From assembly GCF_014196715.1 (NCBI RefSeq), contig NZ_JACIEF010000002.1, forward strand, positions 992,001 to 1,056,000: 64,000 nucleotides of DNA, read 5' to 3'. Each line of letters begins with the position of its first letter. The first letter of the stretch is position 1. Shown here one piece after another: positions 35,433 to 43,907 of this stretch. This DNA comes from Pedobacter zeae. Its GTDB lineage: Bacteria; Bacteroidota; Bacteroidia; Sphingobacteriales; Sphingobacteriaceae. A program made the translations under genes and the position numbers. The notes under the pieces were generated by a model that did not search any database, was not told where the DNA came from, and saw only the letters and a list, made by a program, of their open reading frames with translations.

Positions 35433-36257
35433 GTGTTTCACAAATCAGAATCAGTGCAAAAAAACTTTACGGATCAGCTCGGAAGAGAAATTACAATCAA
35501 TTTCCCGCCAAAACGGATTATTTCTGTTGTGCCCTCACAAACGGAGCTTTTATTCGATTTAGGCCTGGATCAGGAAATTATCGGATTGACTAAGTTTTGC
35601 ATTCATCCGATAGATAAATTTGCAACACGTACCAAAGTAGGAGGGACGAAAAAACTCAATATCGACCTGATTAAAGATTTAAAACCTGATCTCATTATTG
35701 GCAATAAAGAGGAAAATTACCAGAGCGATATTGAAGAACTTGCTACATATTTCCCTGTTTGGATGAGCGATATTTTTACGCTTGATGATGCGATGAAAAC
35801 CATCACCGAGATAGGGGCTTTAGTCAATCGCGAACCCGAAGCCGGTTATCTTAATCACCTTATTTCGGCAGGCTTTAACGACCTGAAAACACTTGCGCTA
35901 CAGAACCACATAAATAAAAAAGTGGCCTACTTGATCTGGCGTAAGCCCTATATGGTGGCTGGGAAAAATACGTTTATCGATGATATCCTGCTTCTGAACG
36001 GTATGACGAATGCTGTAAAAAGCGAACGCTATCCTGAAATAACGCTGGAAGAACTCCGGAACGCAGACTGCGAACTGATACTGCTATCATCAGAACCTTA
36101 CCCTTTTGCCGAAAAGCATATTGAAGAAATACAAGCTGCGGTTCCTAATGCTAAAGTAATACTGGTTGATGGTGAAATGTTCAGCTGGTACGGGAGCAGG
36201 TTGGTTAAAGCTGTTCAGTACTTTTTTGAGTTTCAGGAGCAAATTATTAGCTATTAA
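35433..36257 (+). CDS. BtuF-like periplasmic-binding-fold protein without signal peptide
   Basis: The 274 residues match the helical-backbone metal/cobalamin-binding fold (DQLGREITINFPPKRIISVVPSQTELLF, cited as a block; KVGGTKKLNIDLIKDLKPDLII; YLIWRKPYMVAGKNTFIDDIL). No signal peptide or lipobox is present, so it appears cytosolic as written. The only start codons are GTG (35433, used here, and another seven codons on). It lies 33 bp after the response regulator. Such leaderless BtuF relatives are seen in Bacteroidota; the ligand is not known. Confidence 0.75.
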   Translation: MFHKSESVQKNFTDQLGREITINFPPKRIISVVPSQTELLFDLGLDQEIIGLTKFCIHPIDKFATRTKVGGTKKLNIDLIKDLKPDLIIGNKEENYQSDIEELATYFPVWMSDIFTLDDAMKTITEIGALVNREPEAGYLNHLISAGFNDLKTLALQNHINKKVAYLIWRKPYMVAGKNTFIDDILLLNGMTNAVKSERYPEITLEELRNADCELILLSSEPYPFAEKHIEEIQAAVPNAKVILVDGEMFSWYGSRLVKAVQYFFEFQEQIISY

Positions 36258-36331
36258 AGGCAAATTTTTATAATTTGTAGCATACGGTTAACTCATTCCG
36301 TTATCATATCATTACAAAAAATCATACTCCG

Positions 36332-36634
36332 ATGAGAAAAATATTAATATTATCCCTGTTCATAGCCTCAATTTTCAGTTGCAGTTCAATGAAAAACGGA
36401 GGGAACTCCAGTGTGGTTACCGCGAGTGGAACAATTGAAAAATTAGGCATGACTACGTTTCAATATGGTACACATTTATTAAAAGGCGATAATAAAACCT
36501 ATGCCTTAAAAAGTGCAAGCATAAATCTGGATACCTATTTAGATAAAAAGGTTACCATAAAAGGGAAAAAGGTTGCTGGCTATCCATTAGATGGTGGCCC
36601 TGAGCTGATTGAGGTTACATTGATAAAATTTTAA
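36332..36634 (+). CDS. Small lipoprotein of unknown function
   Basis: The 100 residues begin with a lipoprotein signal (MRKILILSLFIASIFSC, lipobox IFSC, Cys17) followed by SSMKNGG. The mature part is a small beta-rich domain (TASGTIEKLGMTTFQYGTHLL; DKKVTIKGKKV), resembling an OB-like fold used in small envelope proteins. It is monocistronic in appearance. Confidence 0.75.
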   Translation: MRKILILSLFIASIFSCSSMKNGGNSSVVTASGTIEKLGMTTFQYGTHLLKGDNKTYALKSASINLDTYLDKKVTIKGKKVAGYPLDGGPELIEVTLIKF

Positions 36635-36946
36635 GAGGCTTAACCATAGGTTAAATACATCGTGCTAAGCTTTTTTTAAAGATACAGGTAGTATTTATAT
36701 TCGTCTTGTAGCCGCTATGCGGTCAGCATTTTTTTCCATATTTAATTTCTGGGTTGATACCATGATTAATTTTGGATCGGCAGGAGGTTTCGGGCTTTAA
36801 AAATAGCTGAAGAAATAAGTTGTGTGAATTTCATGGTTTGTTTCTCACGGATCATCATTAACTTAATTTATTTCTTCATAAAATATTTCAAAGATTTGAT
36901 TATTCAATTTAGTTTCTATCTTTGCAGTCCTTAAAACATCCTAACT
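36635..36946. other. Gap before the first tRNA-Leu gene
   Basis: No gene is seen. A small palindrome TTAACC-ATA-GGTTAA lies at 36640-36654 just after the lipoprotein stop. The remainder is AT-rich and ends in the tRNA promoter. Confidence 0.6.
36895..36924 (+). promoter_or_regulatory. Promoter of tRNA-Leu copy 1
   Basis: TTTG (36895-36898), 18 bp, TATCTTTG (36917-36924): a good match to the Bacteroidetes -33/-7 consensus, 22 bp before the tRNA. Confidence 0.8.
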
Positions 36947-37028
36947 GCGGAAGTGGCGTAATTGGTAGCCGCACCAGACTTAGGATCTGGCGCCTCACGG
37001 CGTGGGGGTTCGAGTCCCTTCTTCCGCA
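36947..37028 (+). tRNA. tRNA-Leu (anticodon UAG), copy 1
   Basis: The 82 nt form a class II tRNA. Acceptor arms GCGGAAG and CTTCCGC pair fully. The anticodon stem is CCAGA/TCTGG with loop CTTAGGA and anticodon TAG at 36981-36983. There is a long variable arm (GGCGCCTCACGGCGT) and a T-arm GGGGGTTCGAGTCCC. It reads CUA/CUN codons. The CCA end is not encoded. Confidence 0.96.
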
Positions 37029-37036
37029 CAAAAATT

Positions 37037-37069
37037 AAAACCGTTCTGATAGGTCAGGACGGTTTTTTT
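37037..37069 (+). terminator. Terminator after tRNA-Leu copy 1
   Basis: Hairpin AAAACCGTTCTGA/TCAGGACGGTTTT followed by a T run, 9 nt after the tRNA. Confidence 0.8.
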
Positions 37070-37397
37070 ATAGAATCAGCCTATTGCTCTTTTTATTAGT
37101 ATTTGCTTCTCCTTATAAATGTACTAACCGTCACAGCAGGGACGAATCCTGGCCAGCCAATTAAAAAATTGGCGTTTTCGTTCCGTAGGAACGTTTGGTA
37201 TTTTAAATACTGATGCCCTTGCGCTGTGCATCCTCGCCCTCTGTGTAGAGTTAAGCATAGTGTCTAAATAGTATTGAGTTTTCGAACCCAACACCTTTAT
37301 GGATCGATTTCCTGATCATTCTATAAAATTTTCTCCTTAAAAATTAGTGAGTTAGCATTTTTTTGACAGAATAATAGATAAAATATAGCCAATGGCT
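37070..37397. other. Gap between the two tRNA-Leu genes
   Basis: No gene is seen. A short hairpin CGTTCCGTAGGAACG is at about 37180-37194. Sequence similarity to the region before copy 1 resumes just upstream of the second promoter, marking the duplication edge. Confidence 0.6.
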
Positions 37398-37427
37398 TTT
37401 GATTATTAAATCTTGTTTCTATCTTTG
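37398..37427 (+). promoter_or_regulatory. Promoter of tRNA-Leu copy 2
   Basis: TTTG (37398-37401), 18 bp, TATCTTTG (37420-37427). The -7 box and the 22-nt leader are nearly identical to those of copy 1. Confidence 0.8.
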
Positions 37428-37449
37428 CAGTCCTTACAACATCCTAACT

Positions 37450-37531
37450 GCGGAAGTGGCGTAATTGGTAGCCGCACCAGACTTAGGATCTGGCGCTTCA
37501 CGGCGTGGGGGTTCGAGTCCCTTCTTCCGCA
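37450..37531 (+). tRNA. tRNA-Leu (anticodon UAG), copy 2
   Basis: Identical to the copy at 36947-37028 except for one base in the variable arm (GCGCTTCACGGCG instead of GCGCCTCACGGCG). The anticodon TAG is at 37484-37486. Confidence 0.96.
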
Positions 37532-37543
37532 CAACAAGATAAA

Positions 37544-37581
37544 GGCCGTTCCGATTTAAACATCGGAACGGTTTTGTTTTT
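37544..37581 (+). terminator. Terminator after tRNA-Leu copy 2
   Basis: Perfect 10-bp stem CCGTTCCGAT/ATCGGAACGG, loop TTAAAC, then TTTTGTTTTT. The sequence differs from the copy 1 terminator, so the duplication did not include it. Confidence 0.85.
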
Positions 37582-37639
37582 AAAAACATTGATTAATAAA
37601 AATTGATGTGCTGTTTTAAATCGGAGCGATATTTGCCAT

Positions 37640-37696
37640 TTGTCTCATATCTCAATGCTCAGATCTGATTGTACATCTCAATACTCATATCTCACA
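37640..37696. repeat. TCTCATA-type heptamer array before tig
   Basis: Units such as TCTCATA, TCTCAAT, GCTCAGA and TCTGATT run almost in register and continue to within a few bases of the tig ATG at 37700. This region can be read as an in-frame N-terminal extension of tig, but the composition is that of a repeat. Confidence 0.7.
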
Positions 37697-37699
37697 AAA

Positions 37700-39049
37700 A
37701 TGAATATTACACAGGAAAAAACCGGCAACTTAAATGCTGTTGTAAAAATCAAGATCGCACCTGCTGATTATACTGGAAAAGTAGAGAAAGCCATTAAAGA
37801 TCAAGCTAAAAAAGCACAATTACCTGGCTTCCGTAAAGGAATGGTTCCTCCTGCCCACATTAAAAAAATGTATGGCAAAAGTATATTGGTAGAAGAGGTT
37901 AACAATTTATTGAACGATACCCTTTCTAACTATATCACAGAGCAAAAATTGGAAATTTTGGGTCAGCCACTTCCTAAAATTGACGATGAACGCGAATTTA
38001 AATGGGATAATACCGATGATTTCGAATTTGATTACGAGTTGGGTTTAGCACCTGCTTTTGAAGTAAACGTTTCATCGAAAGATAAATTTACCGAGTATGT
38101 AGTTAAAGCTGATCAGGAAACTTTAGAAAGCCGGATCAAAAACATCCGTCGCAGCTATGGTAAAATGACAAACCCTGAAGTTTCTGCTGATGGCGATGTG
38201 CTTTATGCAGATCTTACACAGGTAGCAGACGGTGCCGCTGTTGAAGGTGGCATTACCAGCACTGCAACCATCCGTTTGGATCAGGTAAAAGATAAAAAAA
38301 TTCTTAAATCGCTGATCGGTTTAAAGAAAGAGGATGAAGTGACCATCGATATCCAGAAAGCATTTGAAGATGCTGCAGTAATTGCAAAAGCCTTGAATAT
38401 TTCTGAAGAGCAGGCCGCTGAATTGAAAGCAGATTTTAAACTTCATGTTAAAAATGTAAACCGTTTGGAAGAATCAGACTTAAACCAGGAGTTTTTCGAT
38501 AAATTATTTGGTGAAGGTGTGGTTACAGACGAAGCAGGTTTCAGGGCAAAAATTACAGAAGAAGTAGAAAGTATGTTCAAGCAGGATGCTGAGCGTAAAT
38601 TATCGAACGATATTTATGAGGCATTGCTAGCTAAACACAACTTTGAACTGCCTGATGAGTTTTTACGCCGTTGGTTAAAAGCAACGAACGAAAAATTAAC
38701 CGACGAAGAATTGGCAGAAGGTTATGATGATTTTGCTAAAAACCTGAAATGGACTTTAATTGAAAATAAAATCATTAAAGACAATAGCATCGAAATTAAA
38801 TATGAAGATGTAGTTCAGGCTGCTAAGGCAAAATTAGATGCCCAGTTCAGGATGTACAGCCCAAGCCCGCTTCCTGAAGATCAATTGGCACAGTATGCAG
38901 TTCAGTTTTTACAGGATAAAGAAAATGCAAACCGCGTTTTCGAAGAAGTAAAAGCATTAAAAACTTTTGAGCAGATTAAATCTATCGTTACTTTAGAGCA
39001 AAAAGATATTGATTACGATAAGTTTGTGGCGCTTGTTGAGAAAAAATAA
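37700..39049 (+). CDS. tig: Trigger factor (ribosome-bound chaperone)
   Basis: The 449 residues start at MNITQEKTGNLNAVVKI. The ribosome-binding signature GFRKGMVPP is at about residues 46-54. The middle (PPIase position) is weakly conserved, as usual in Bacteroidota, and the C-terminal part is a helical chaperone domain. The start at 37700 is chosen over an in-frame ATG at 37640 because the 20 extra codons come from a repeat array. clpP and clpX follow, the classical tig-clpP-clpX order, interrupted here by a small gene. Confidence 0.92.
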   Translation: MNITQEKTGNLNAVVKIKIAPADYTGKVEKAIKDQAKKAQLPGFRKGMVPPAHIKKMYGKSILVEEVNNLLNDTLSNYITEQKLEILGQPLPKIDDEREFKWDNTDDFEFDYELGLAPAFEVNVSSKDKFTEYVVKADQETLESRIKNIRRSYGKMTNPEVSADGDVLYADLTQVADGAAVEGGITSTATIRLDQVKDKKILKSLIGLKKEDEVTIDIQKAFEDAAVIAKALNISEEQAAELKADFKLHVKNVNRLEESDLNQEFFDKLFGEGVVTDEAGFRAKITEEVESMFKQDAERKLSNDIYEALLAKHNFELPDEFLRRWLKATNEKLTDEELAEGYDDFAKNLKWTLIENKIIKDNSIEIKYEDVVQAAKAKLDAQFRMYSPSPLPEDQLAQYAVQFLQDKENANRVFEEVKALKTFEQIKSIVTLEQKDIDYDKFVALVEKK

Positions 39050-39095
39050 GGGTGGTTAGTGTTCGGCGCTAAGCGTTTAGCATAATGCCCAAGCT
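39050..39095. repeat. GGCGCTAAGCGTTTAGC spacer repeat, left of the S23 gene
   Basis: Words of the GTTTGGC/GCTAAGC family (GTTCGGCGCTAAGCGTTTAGC as read, cited in part). They are complementary in type to the spacer on the other side of the small gene (39500-39550). Confidence 0.6.
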
Positions 39096-39131
39096 GTTTT
39101 GGAAATGATTGTGCTATTGCTATATTTAGTT

Positions 39132-39491
39132 ATGGCACAATTTAAATTTCAATCGCTCGAAGTTTGGCAGTTATCGATCACGCTAACTGATAAATTATTA
39201 GACATAGCTGACCGATTGTCAGTTGATAAAAAGTATAGATTTGCAGAGCAGCTCAATGGGGCTGCTCTTAGCATATCCAATAATATTGCCGAGGGATTAG
39301 GATCTGTTTCTAGTAAGGAATTCGCTCATTATCTGAATATTGCGCATAGATCAACCTTTGAGAATGCAAATATTTTAGTAGTTTTAGAACGTAGGAAATA
39401 TATTTCTGACACAGAACTGAATGATTATCTGGAGGAATTAGATAAATTGGCACGGAAATTAACCAGCTTCAGGAAATACTTATTAAAATAA
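39132..39491 (+). CDS. Four-helix-bundle protein of the S23 / 23S-IVS family
   Basis: The 119 residues form four amphipathic helices with the family hallmarks FKFQSLEVWQLSI near the start, FAEQLNGAALSISNNIAEG (about 38-56), FAHYLNIAHRSTFENANIL and a final LARKLTSFRKYL. These proteins were first noted inside rRNA intervening sequences and also occur as free-standing genes; they form pentamers, and their role is unclear. The start at 39132 (MAQFKFQ) is preferred to the earlier ATG at 39099, which adds only a short hydrophobic leader. It sits between tig and clpP, flanked by matching repeat spacers, and looks like an inserted cassette. Confidence 0.85.
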   Translation: MAQFKFQSLEVWQLSITLTDKLLDIADRLSVDKKYRFAEQLNGAALSISNNIAEGLGSVSSKEFAHYLNIAHRSTFENANILVVLERRKYISDTELNDYLEELDKLARKLTSFRKYLLK

Positions 39492-39499
39492 CCCGCGTA

Positions 39500-39550
39500 T
39501 TTGGTTTAGGCTAATAAAAACGCTTATCGCAAAACGCCAAACTCTATAAC
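39500..39550. repeat. GCGTTTTGGC-type spacer repeat, right of the S23 gene
   Basis: AACGCTTATCGCAAAACGCC-like sequence. Its reverse complement resembles the spacer at 39050-39095. Together they look like the two arms of one heptamer hairpin split by the small gene. Confidence 0.55.
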
Positions 39551-39552
39551 TC

Positions 39553-40260
39553 ATGAACATAGATTCACAAGAATTCAGAAAATTTGCCGTTAAACATCAG
39601 GGAATTGGCGGTTTACATGTAGATAAATTTATTGCTCAGGCTAATTTAAATCCTAAGAGCATGACACCATATATTATTGAAGAACGCCAGTTGAATGTAG
39701 CTCAAATGGATGTTTTTTCAAGGTTAATGATGGATCGCATTATCTTTTTGGGTGATGCCATTTACGATCAGAATGCAAACATTATTCAGGCGCAGCTGTT
39801 GTTTTTACAGTCAGCAGATGCTGATAGAGACATTCAGATCTATATTAACTCGCCGGGTGGTTCTGTTTATGCTGGTTTAGGTATTTACGATACCATGCAA
39901 TATATCCAGCCTGATGTAGCAACTATTTGTACCGGTATGGCCGCTTCAATGGGGGCAGTTTTATTGGTAGCAGGTGCAAAAGGAAAACGTGCTGCCTTAC
40001 CTCACTCAAGGGTAATGATTCACCAGCCATCAGGAGGTGCACAAGGTGTGGCATCTGATATGGAGATCAACCTGAGAGAAATGTTGAAATTGAAAAAAGA
40101 ATTATACGATATTATTTCGGAGCACTCTGGCCAGACTTATGATTGGGTAGAGAAAGCTTCAGACCGCGATTACTGGATGACAGCCGAGGAGGCAAAAGGT
40201 TTTGGTATGGTTGACGAAGTATTATCGAGAAACGCAAATAAAAATGGCGAAACAAAATAA
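39553..40260 (+). CDS. clpP: ATP-dependent Clp protease proteolytic subunit
   Basis: The serine protease subunit that forms the degradation chamber with ClpX. The 235 residues carry catalytic Ser132 (TGMAASMGA), His157 (VMIHQPSGG) and Asp206 (DRDYWMTAEEA). The first about 30 residues form an extended N-terminus, common in Bacteroidota. The 3' end overlaps clpX by 17 nt. Confidence 0.95.
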   Translation: MNIDSQEFRKFAVKHQGIGGLHVDKFIAQANLNPKSMTPYIIEERQLNVAQMDVFSRLMMDRIIFLGDAIYDQNANIIQAQLLFLQSADADRDIQIYINSPGGSVYAGLGIYDTMQYIQPDVATICTGMAASMGAVLLVAGAKGKRAALPHSRVMIHQPSGGAQGVASDMEINLREMLKLKKELYDIISEHSGQTYDWVEKASDRDYWMTAEEAKGFGMVDEVLSRNANKNGETK

Positions 40261-41482
40261 AGAATCCCGTTGCTCATTCTGCCATTCTGGCAAGCATGAA
40301 ACTTTAATGCTTATTGAAGGCATGGATGCATTTATCTGTGATAAATGTGTTACCCAGGCCAATCAGTTGCTTGCACAGGAATTGGGAACCAAAGGGACCA
40401 AAAATATTCAGGAGGCGATAAATTTATTAAAGCCTCTTGAAATTAAACAACACCTTGATCAGTACGTTATTGGTCAGGATGATGCAAAAAAAGTGCTTTC
40501 CGTTGCCGTTTACAACCATTATAAACGTTTAAATCAAAAGGTTGATAAAGACGAGATAGAGATCGAGAAATCGAATATCATGCTGGTGGGTGAAACCGGT
40601 ACAGGTAAAACACTTTTGGCTAAAACCATTGCAAAAATCCTGCATGTGCCTTTCTGTATCTGCGATGCTACTGTTTTAACGGAGGCAGGTTATGTGGGCG
40701 AGGATGTGGAAAGTATTCTAACCCGCCTGTTGCAGGCTGCAGATTATGATGTTAATGCTGCTGAACGGGGCATTGTATATATCGATGAGGTGGATAAAGT
40801 GGCACGTAAAAGCGATAACCCATCCATTACCCGCGATGTATCAGGCGAGGGTGTGCAGCAGGCCCTATTGAAAATTTTGGAAGGAACGGTAGTAAATGTA
40901 CCACCTCAGGGCGGGCGTAAGCACCCGGACCAGAAAATGATCCCGGTAAATACGAATAACATCCTGTTTATCTGCGGTGGTGCTTTTGATGGTATCGAAC
41001 GCAAAATTGCCAACCGTTTACGTACACAGGCTGTTGGGTATAAAGTAAAGAAAGATGAGACCGTATTGGATCTTAAAAATCTCTATAAGTATATTACCCC
41101 TCAGGACCTGAAATCTTTTGGTTTAATTCCCGAATTAATTGGTCGTATACCGGTTCTTTCCCACTTAAATCCATTAGATAAAGATTCTTTAAGAAACATT
41201 TTAACCGCGCCTAAAAATTCATTGATCAAGCAATATGTTAAACTTTTTGCTTATGAAGATGTGAAACTTGTTTTTGATGAGGAGGTTTTAGATTTTATTG
41301 TGGATAAAGCAATGGAATATAAATTGGGTGCCCGTGGTTTAAGATCGATCTGTGAAGCAATTATGCTGGATGCGATGTTCGATACGCCAACGCAGACGGA
41401 TCTCAAAGAGCTGCATATCAATCTCGATTACGCGATAGAGAAATTTGAAAAGGCCGACTTTAAAAAATTGAAGGCCGCTTAA
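40244..41482 (+). CDS. clpX: ClpX, unfoldase subunit of the Clp protease
   Basis: The 412 residues start at [10 protein letters not shown], overlapping clpP by 17 nt; the in-frame ATG at 40202 lies inside clpP and is rejected. The N-terminal zinc finger uses Cys10, Cys13, Cys32 and Cys35. The AAA+ core has Walker A GETGTGKT, pore loop GYVGEDV, Walker [10 protein letters not shown] and sensor/RKH region [14 protein letters not shown]. It recognises and unfolds substrates for ClpP. Confidence 0.96.
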   Translation: MAKQNKESRCSFCHSGKHETLMLIEGMDAFICDKCVTQANQLLAQELGTKGTKNIQEAINLLKPLEIKQHLDQYVIGQDDAKKVLSVAVYNHYKRLNQKVDKDEIEIEKSNIMLVGETGTGKTLLAKTIAKILHVPFCICDATVLTEAGYVGEDVESILTRLLQAADYDVNAAERGIVYIDEVDKVARKSDNPSITRDVSGEGVQQALLKILEGTVVNVPPQGGRKHPDQKMIPVNTNNILFICGGAFDGIERKIANRLRTQAVGYKVKKDETVLDLKNLYKYITPQDLKSFGLIPELIGRIPVLSHLNPLDKDSLRNILTAPKNSLIKQYVKLFAYEDVKLVFDEEVLDFIVDKAMEYKLGARGLRSICEAIMLDAMFDTPTQTDLKELHINLDYAIEKFEKADFKKLKAA

Positions 41483-41490
41483 AAAAAATC

Positions 41491-41522
41491 AAATCCTTCC
41501 CGTAATCGGGAGGGATTTTTTG
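41491..41522 (+). terminator. Terminator of the tig-clpX operon
   Basis: Perfect 12-bp stem AAATCCTTCCCG/CGGGAGGGATTT, loop TAAT, T tail, 9 nt after the clpX stop. Confidence 0.88.
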
Positions 41523-41566
41523 TAATATAGTATTGGTTAACGCCACGCGTTTAAAGCTATAAGAAT

Positions 41567-42430
41567 ATGAACGAAGAAAAAGATATAAAAAAAGATGAGG
41601 CGATTGTACAACAATCAAAAAAAGTAAAAGAAGTAGAAACTCCGGTTAAGCCAGGCTTAAAATCTAAAGATGAAATTGTAAAAAACTGGTTGCCGCGTTA
41701 TACGGGGCGGCCATTGGATCAGTTTGGAGATTATATCCTGCTCACCAATTTCAGTAAATATGTTTCCATGTTTTCGGAGTGGCATGATAATGCGCCAATT
41801 ATGGGGCTTGATAAGCCTATGCAGAGCGTTACCGCAAACGGGATCACCATTATCAATTTCGGTATGGGAAGTCCGCTGGCAGCAACCATGATGGATTTAC
41901 TGACAGCTATTAAACCTAAAGCGGTACTTTTTTTAGGTAAATGCGGTGGTTTAAAAAAGAAAAATCAATTGGGCGATTTAATTCTTCCGATTGCTGCCAT
42001 TAGGGGAGAGGGAACTTCAAACGATTACCTGCCGGCAGAAGTGCCCGCATTGCCTGCCTTTGCGCTGCAAAAAGCAATTTCGACCACCATCCGCGATCAT
42101 GGAAGGGATTACTGGACAGGTACCTGTTACACCACCAACCGCAGGGTTTGGGAGCACGATAAAGAATTTAAAAGATATTTGAAAACATTGAGGGCAATGG
42201 CCGTAGATATGGAAACCGCTACCATTTTTACCACAGCTTTTGCCAATAAAATCCCTGCAGGGGCATTACTTTTGGTTTCGGATCAACCGATGATCCCTGA
42301 AGGTGTTAAAACGGCAGAAAGCGATAGCAGTGTAACTGAAAAATATGTAGAAACACATTTACGCATTGGTATCGATTCGTTGAAGCAGTTGATCAACAAT
42401 GGCTTAACGGTTAAACACTTGTTGTTCTAA
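41567..42430 (+). CDS. amn: AMP nucleosidase
   Basis: The 287 residues of the shorter Bacteroidetes-type AMP nucleosidase, which splits AMP into adenine and ribose-5-phosphate. After a charged, probably disordered N-terminus (1-30, Lys/Glu-rich), the nucleoside-phosphorylase fold shows NFGMGSPLAATMMDLL, FLGKCGGLKKKNQLGDLILP, IRGEGTSNDYLP and the ribose-binding AVDMETATIF (about 212-221). It has its own position between two terminators and is probably monocistronic. Confidence 0.88.
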   Translation: MNEEKDIKKDEAIVQQSKKVKEVETPVKPGLKSKDEIVKNWLPRYTGRPLDQFGDYILLTNFSKYVSMFSEWHDNAPIMGLDKPMQSVTANGITIINFGMGSPLAATMMDLLTAIKPKAVLFLGKCGGLKKKNQLGDLILPIAAIRGEGTSNDYLPAEVPALPAFALQKAISTTIRDHGRDYWTGTCYTTNRRVWEHDKEFKRYLKTLRAMAVDMETATIFTTAFANKIPAGALLLVSDQPMIPEGVKTAESDSSVTEKYVETHLRIGIDSLKQLINNGLTVKHLLF

Positions 42431-42442
42431 GATAGGAAAACA

Positions 42443-42516
42443 GTCATCCTGAACTTGTTTCAGGATCTTTAAATTTGCGTTTTTTAGAGCTAGATCTGAA
42501 TTAAATTCAGCATGAC
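42443..42516. repeat. MITE-like element with GTCATCCTGAA / TTCAGCATGAC ends
   Basis: The 11-bp ends are inverted repeats with one mismatch. Next to the left end an internal hairpin CCTGAA-CTTGT-TTCAGG is present. A second copy is at 56766-56874, and a degenerate half-copy follows at 42535-42560. Confidence 0.7.
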
Positions 42517-42590
42517 GCGTTAATTAAAGCAATCGTCATGCTGCACTTGTTTCTGAATCTTTTATCTGTGAAAAGGATTTGTATAAAAAA

Positions 42591-42618
42591 AGACCGGCTA
42601 ATAACCGGTCTTTTTTTT
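42591..42618. terminator. Bidirectional terminator between amn and rpoD
   Basis: Stem AGACCGG/CCGGTCT, loop CTAATAA, flanked by A7 on the left and T8 on the right, so it can end transcription from both sides. Confidence 0.85.
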
Positions 42619-42638
42619 GTTTCCATAAATCCAATCTC

Positions 42639-43499
42639 TTATCCCAGATAAGATTTTAAGATTTTGCTTCTTGAAGTATGACGTAAGCGTTGCAACGCTT
42701 TATCCTTAATCTGGCGTACACGCTCGCGTGTTAAGTTAAATTTCTCACCAATTTCTTCTAAAGAAAGGGGATGATTGGAACCCAGTCCGAAGAATAAAAC
42801 AATAATCTCTCTTTCTCTCTCCGTTAAGGTAGATAAAGAACGTTTAATTTCTTCTGAGAGTGATTCGTTGATCAATGAGCTATCGGTATTCGGTTCGTGG
42901 TTTTCCAGTACATCCAATAATGTATTTTCTTCACCCTGAACGAAAGGGGCATCCATTGATACGTGGCGACCTGAATTACTCAACGTGTCTGAAATTTTAT
43001 CAACTGTTGTTTCTAAAATGTCAGCCAGTTCTTCCGGAGAAGGCTCACGTTCGTATTCTTGCTCGAGTTTAGAAAAAGCTTTACTGATTTTGCTTAATGA
43101 ACCCACCTGGTTTAAAGGTAAACGAACAATACGGCTCTGCTCGGCAATGGCCTGCAAAATCGACTGACGGATCCACCAAACGGCATATGAAATGAATTTG
43201 AAACCTTTGGTCTCATCAAAACGTTTTGCAGCTTTAATTAAGCCCAGGTTACCTTCGTTAATTAAGTCTCCTAAAGTTAAACCCTGATTTTGATATTGTT
43301 TTGCAACAGATACAACGAAACGCAAGTTCGTTTTGGTTAGGCGCTCTAACGCGGCCTGATCACCTTCACGAATCTTCCTTGCTAAAATTACTTCCTCTTC
43401 TGCCGTTATTAAATCTACTTTGCCAATTTCGTGTAGGTATTTATCTAATGACTGACTTTCACGGTTGGTAATGGATTGCGTTATCTTGAGTTGTCTCAT
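42639..43499 (-). CDS. rpoD: Primary RNA polymerase sigma factor (short sigma-70)
   Basis: The 286 residues contain region 1.2 ([16 protein letters not shown]), region 2 ([39 protein letters not shown] and [10 protein letters not shown], cited as blocks), region 3 and region 4 with the helix-turn-helix [20 protein letters not shown]. It lacks the long N-terminal region 1.1 of E. coli RpoD; this short form is the housekeeping factor in Bacteroidota and reads the TAnnTTTG promoters noted in this window. Confidence 0.94.
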   Translation of the reverse strand: MRQLKITQSITNRESQSLDKYLHEIGKVDLITAEEEVILARKIREGDQAALERLTKTNLRFVVSVAKQYQNQGLTLGDLINEGNLGLIKAAKRFDETKGFKFISYAVWWIRQSILQAIAEQSRIVRLPLNQVGSLSKISKAFSKLEQEYEREPSPEELADILETTVDKISDTLSNSGRHVSMDAPFVQGEENTLLDVLENHEPNTDSSLINESLSEEIKRSLSTLTEREREIIVLFFGLGSNHPLSLEEIGEKFNLTRERVRQIKDKALQRLRHTSRSKILKSYLG

Positions 43500-43907
43500 T
43501 TATACGTTTTGTGTGCTCTTTAAATATTGAAGTGTGCAAAGTTACGAAATTGTATGGCAATCCGAAAGGATAAAATGCTGAAAATGTTACTGTTTGCACA
43601 TGTTTTTTATACTTTTAGTTTTAGCAAAAATCATTCCAAATAAAATCCTGGCACCGTTTGTCAGCTGTGGAGTGTTATAATTGTTATTCAGTTATTTTTT
43701 ATTGTAAAACAATAAATATATATTGATTAATAATGTTTTTTGTCTTATACTTGTGGTATTAAATAATTGAATAAATATGACGTTTTTCAGTTTGCAGGTT
43801 TTTTATGTTCAGTGATACAATTCTGTATTTTTTGATTACAAAAGATAAACTGGATTTTTTGTCAGGAAGCTTATACGTTAACTTTATTATAATCAATTAA
43901 CCCATTT
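43500..43907. other. 408-bp AT-rich divergent gap with the rpoD promoter
   Basis: On the minus strand TAACTTTG (43537-43544) is a good -7 box, 38 nt before the rpoD start. A TTTC lies 19 bp further upstream as a weak -33 box. The rest, up to the gene at 43908, is AT-rich with no open frame, hairpin or repeat that I could support. Confidence 0.6.

Noticed and set aside
37640..37699. In-frame N-terminal extension of trigger factor by 20 codons
   Set aside because: The extra codons are made of a TCTCATA-type repeat and do not resemble the family's start; MNITQEK at 37700 fits.
40202..40243. Longer ClpX start inside clpP
   Set aside because: The zinc finger begins 10 residues after the ATG at 40244, the usual ClpX start; the extension is clpP coding sequence in another frame.
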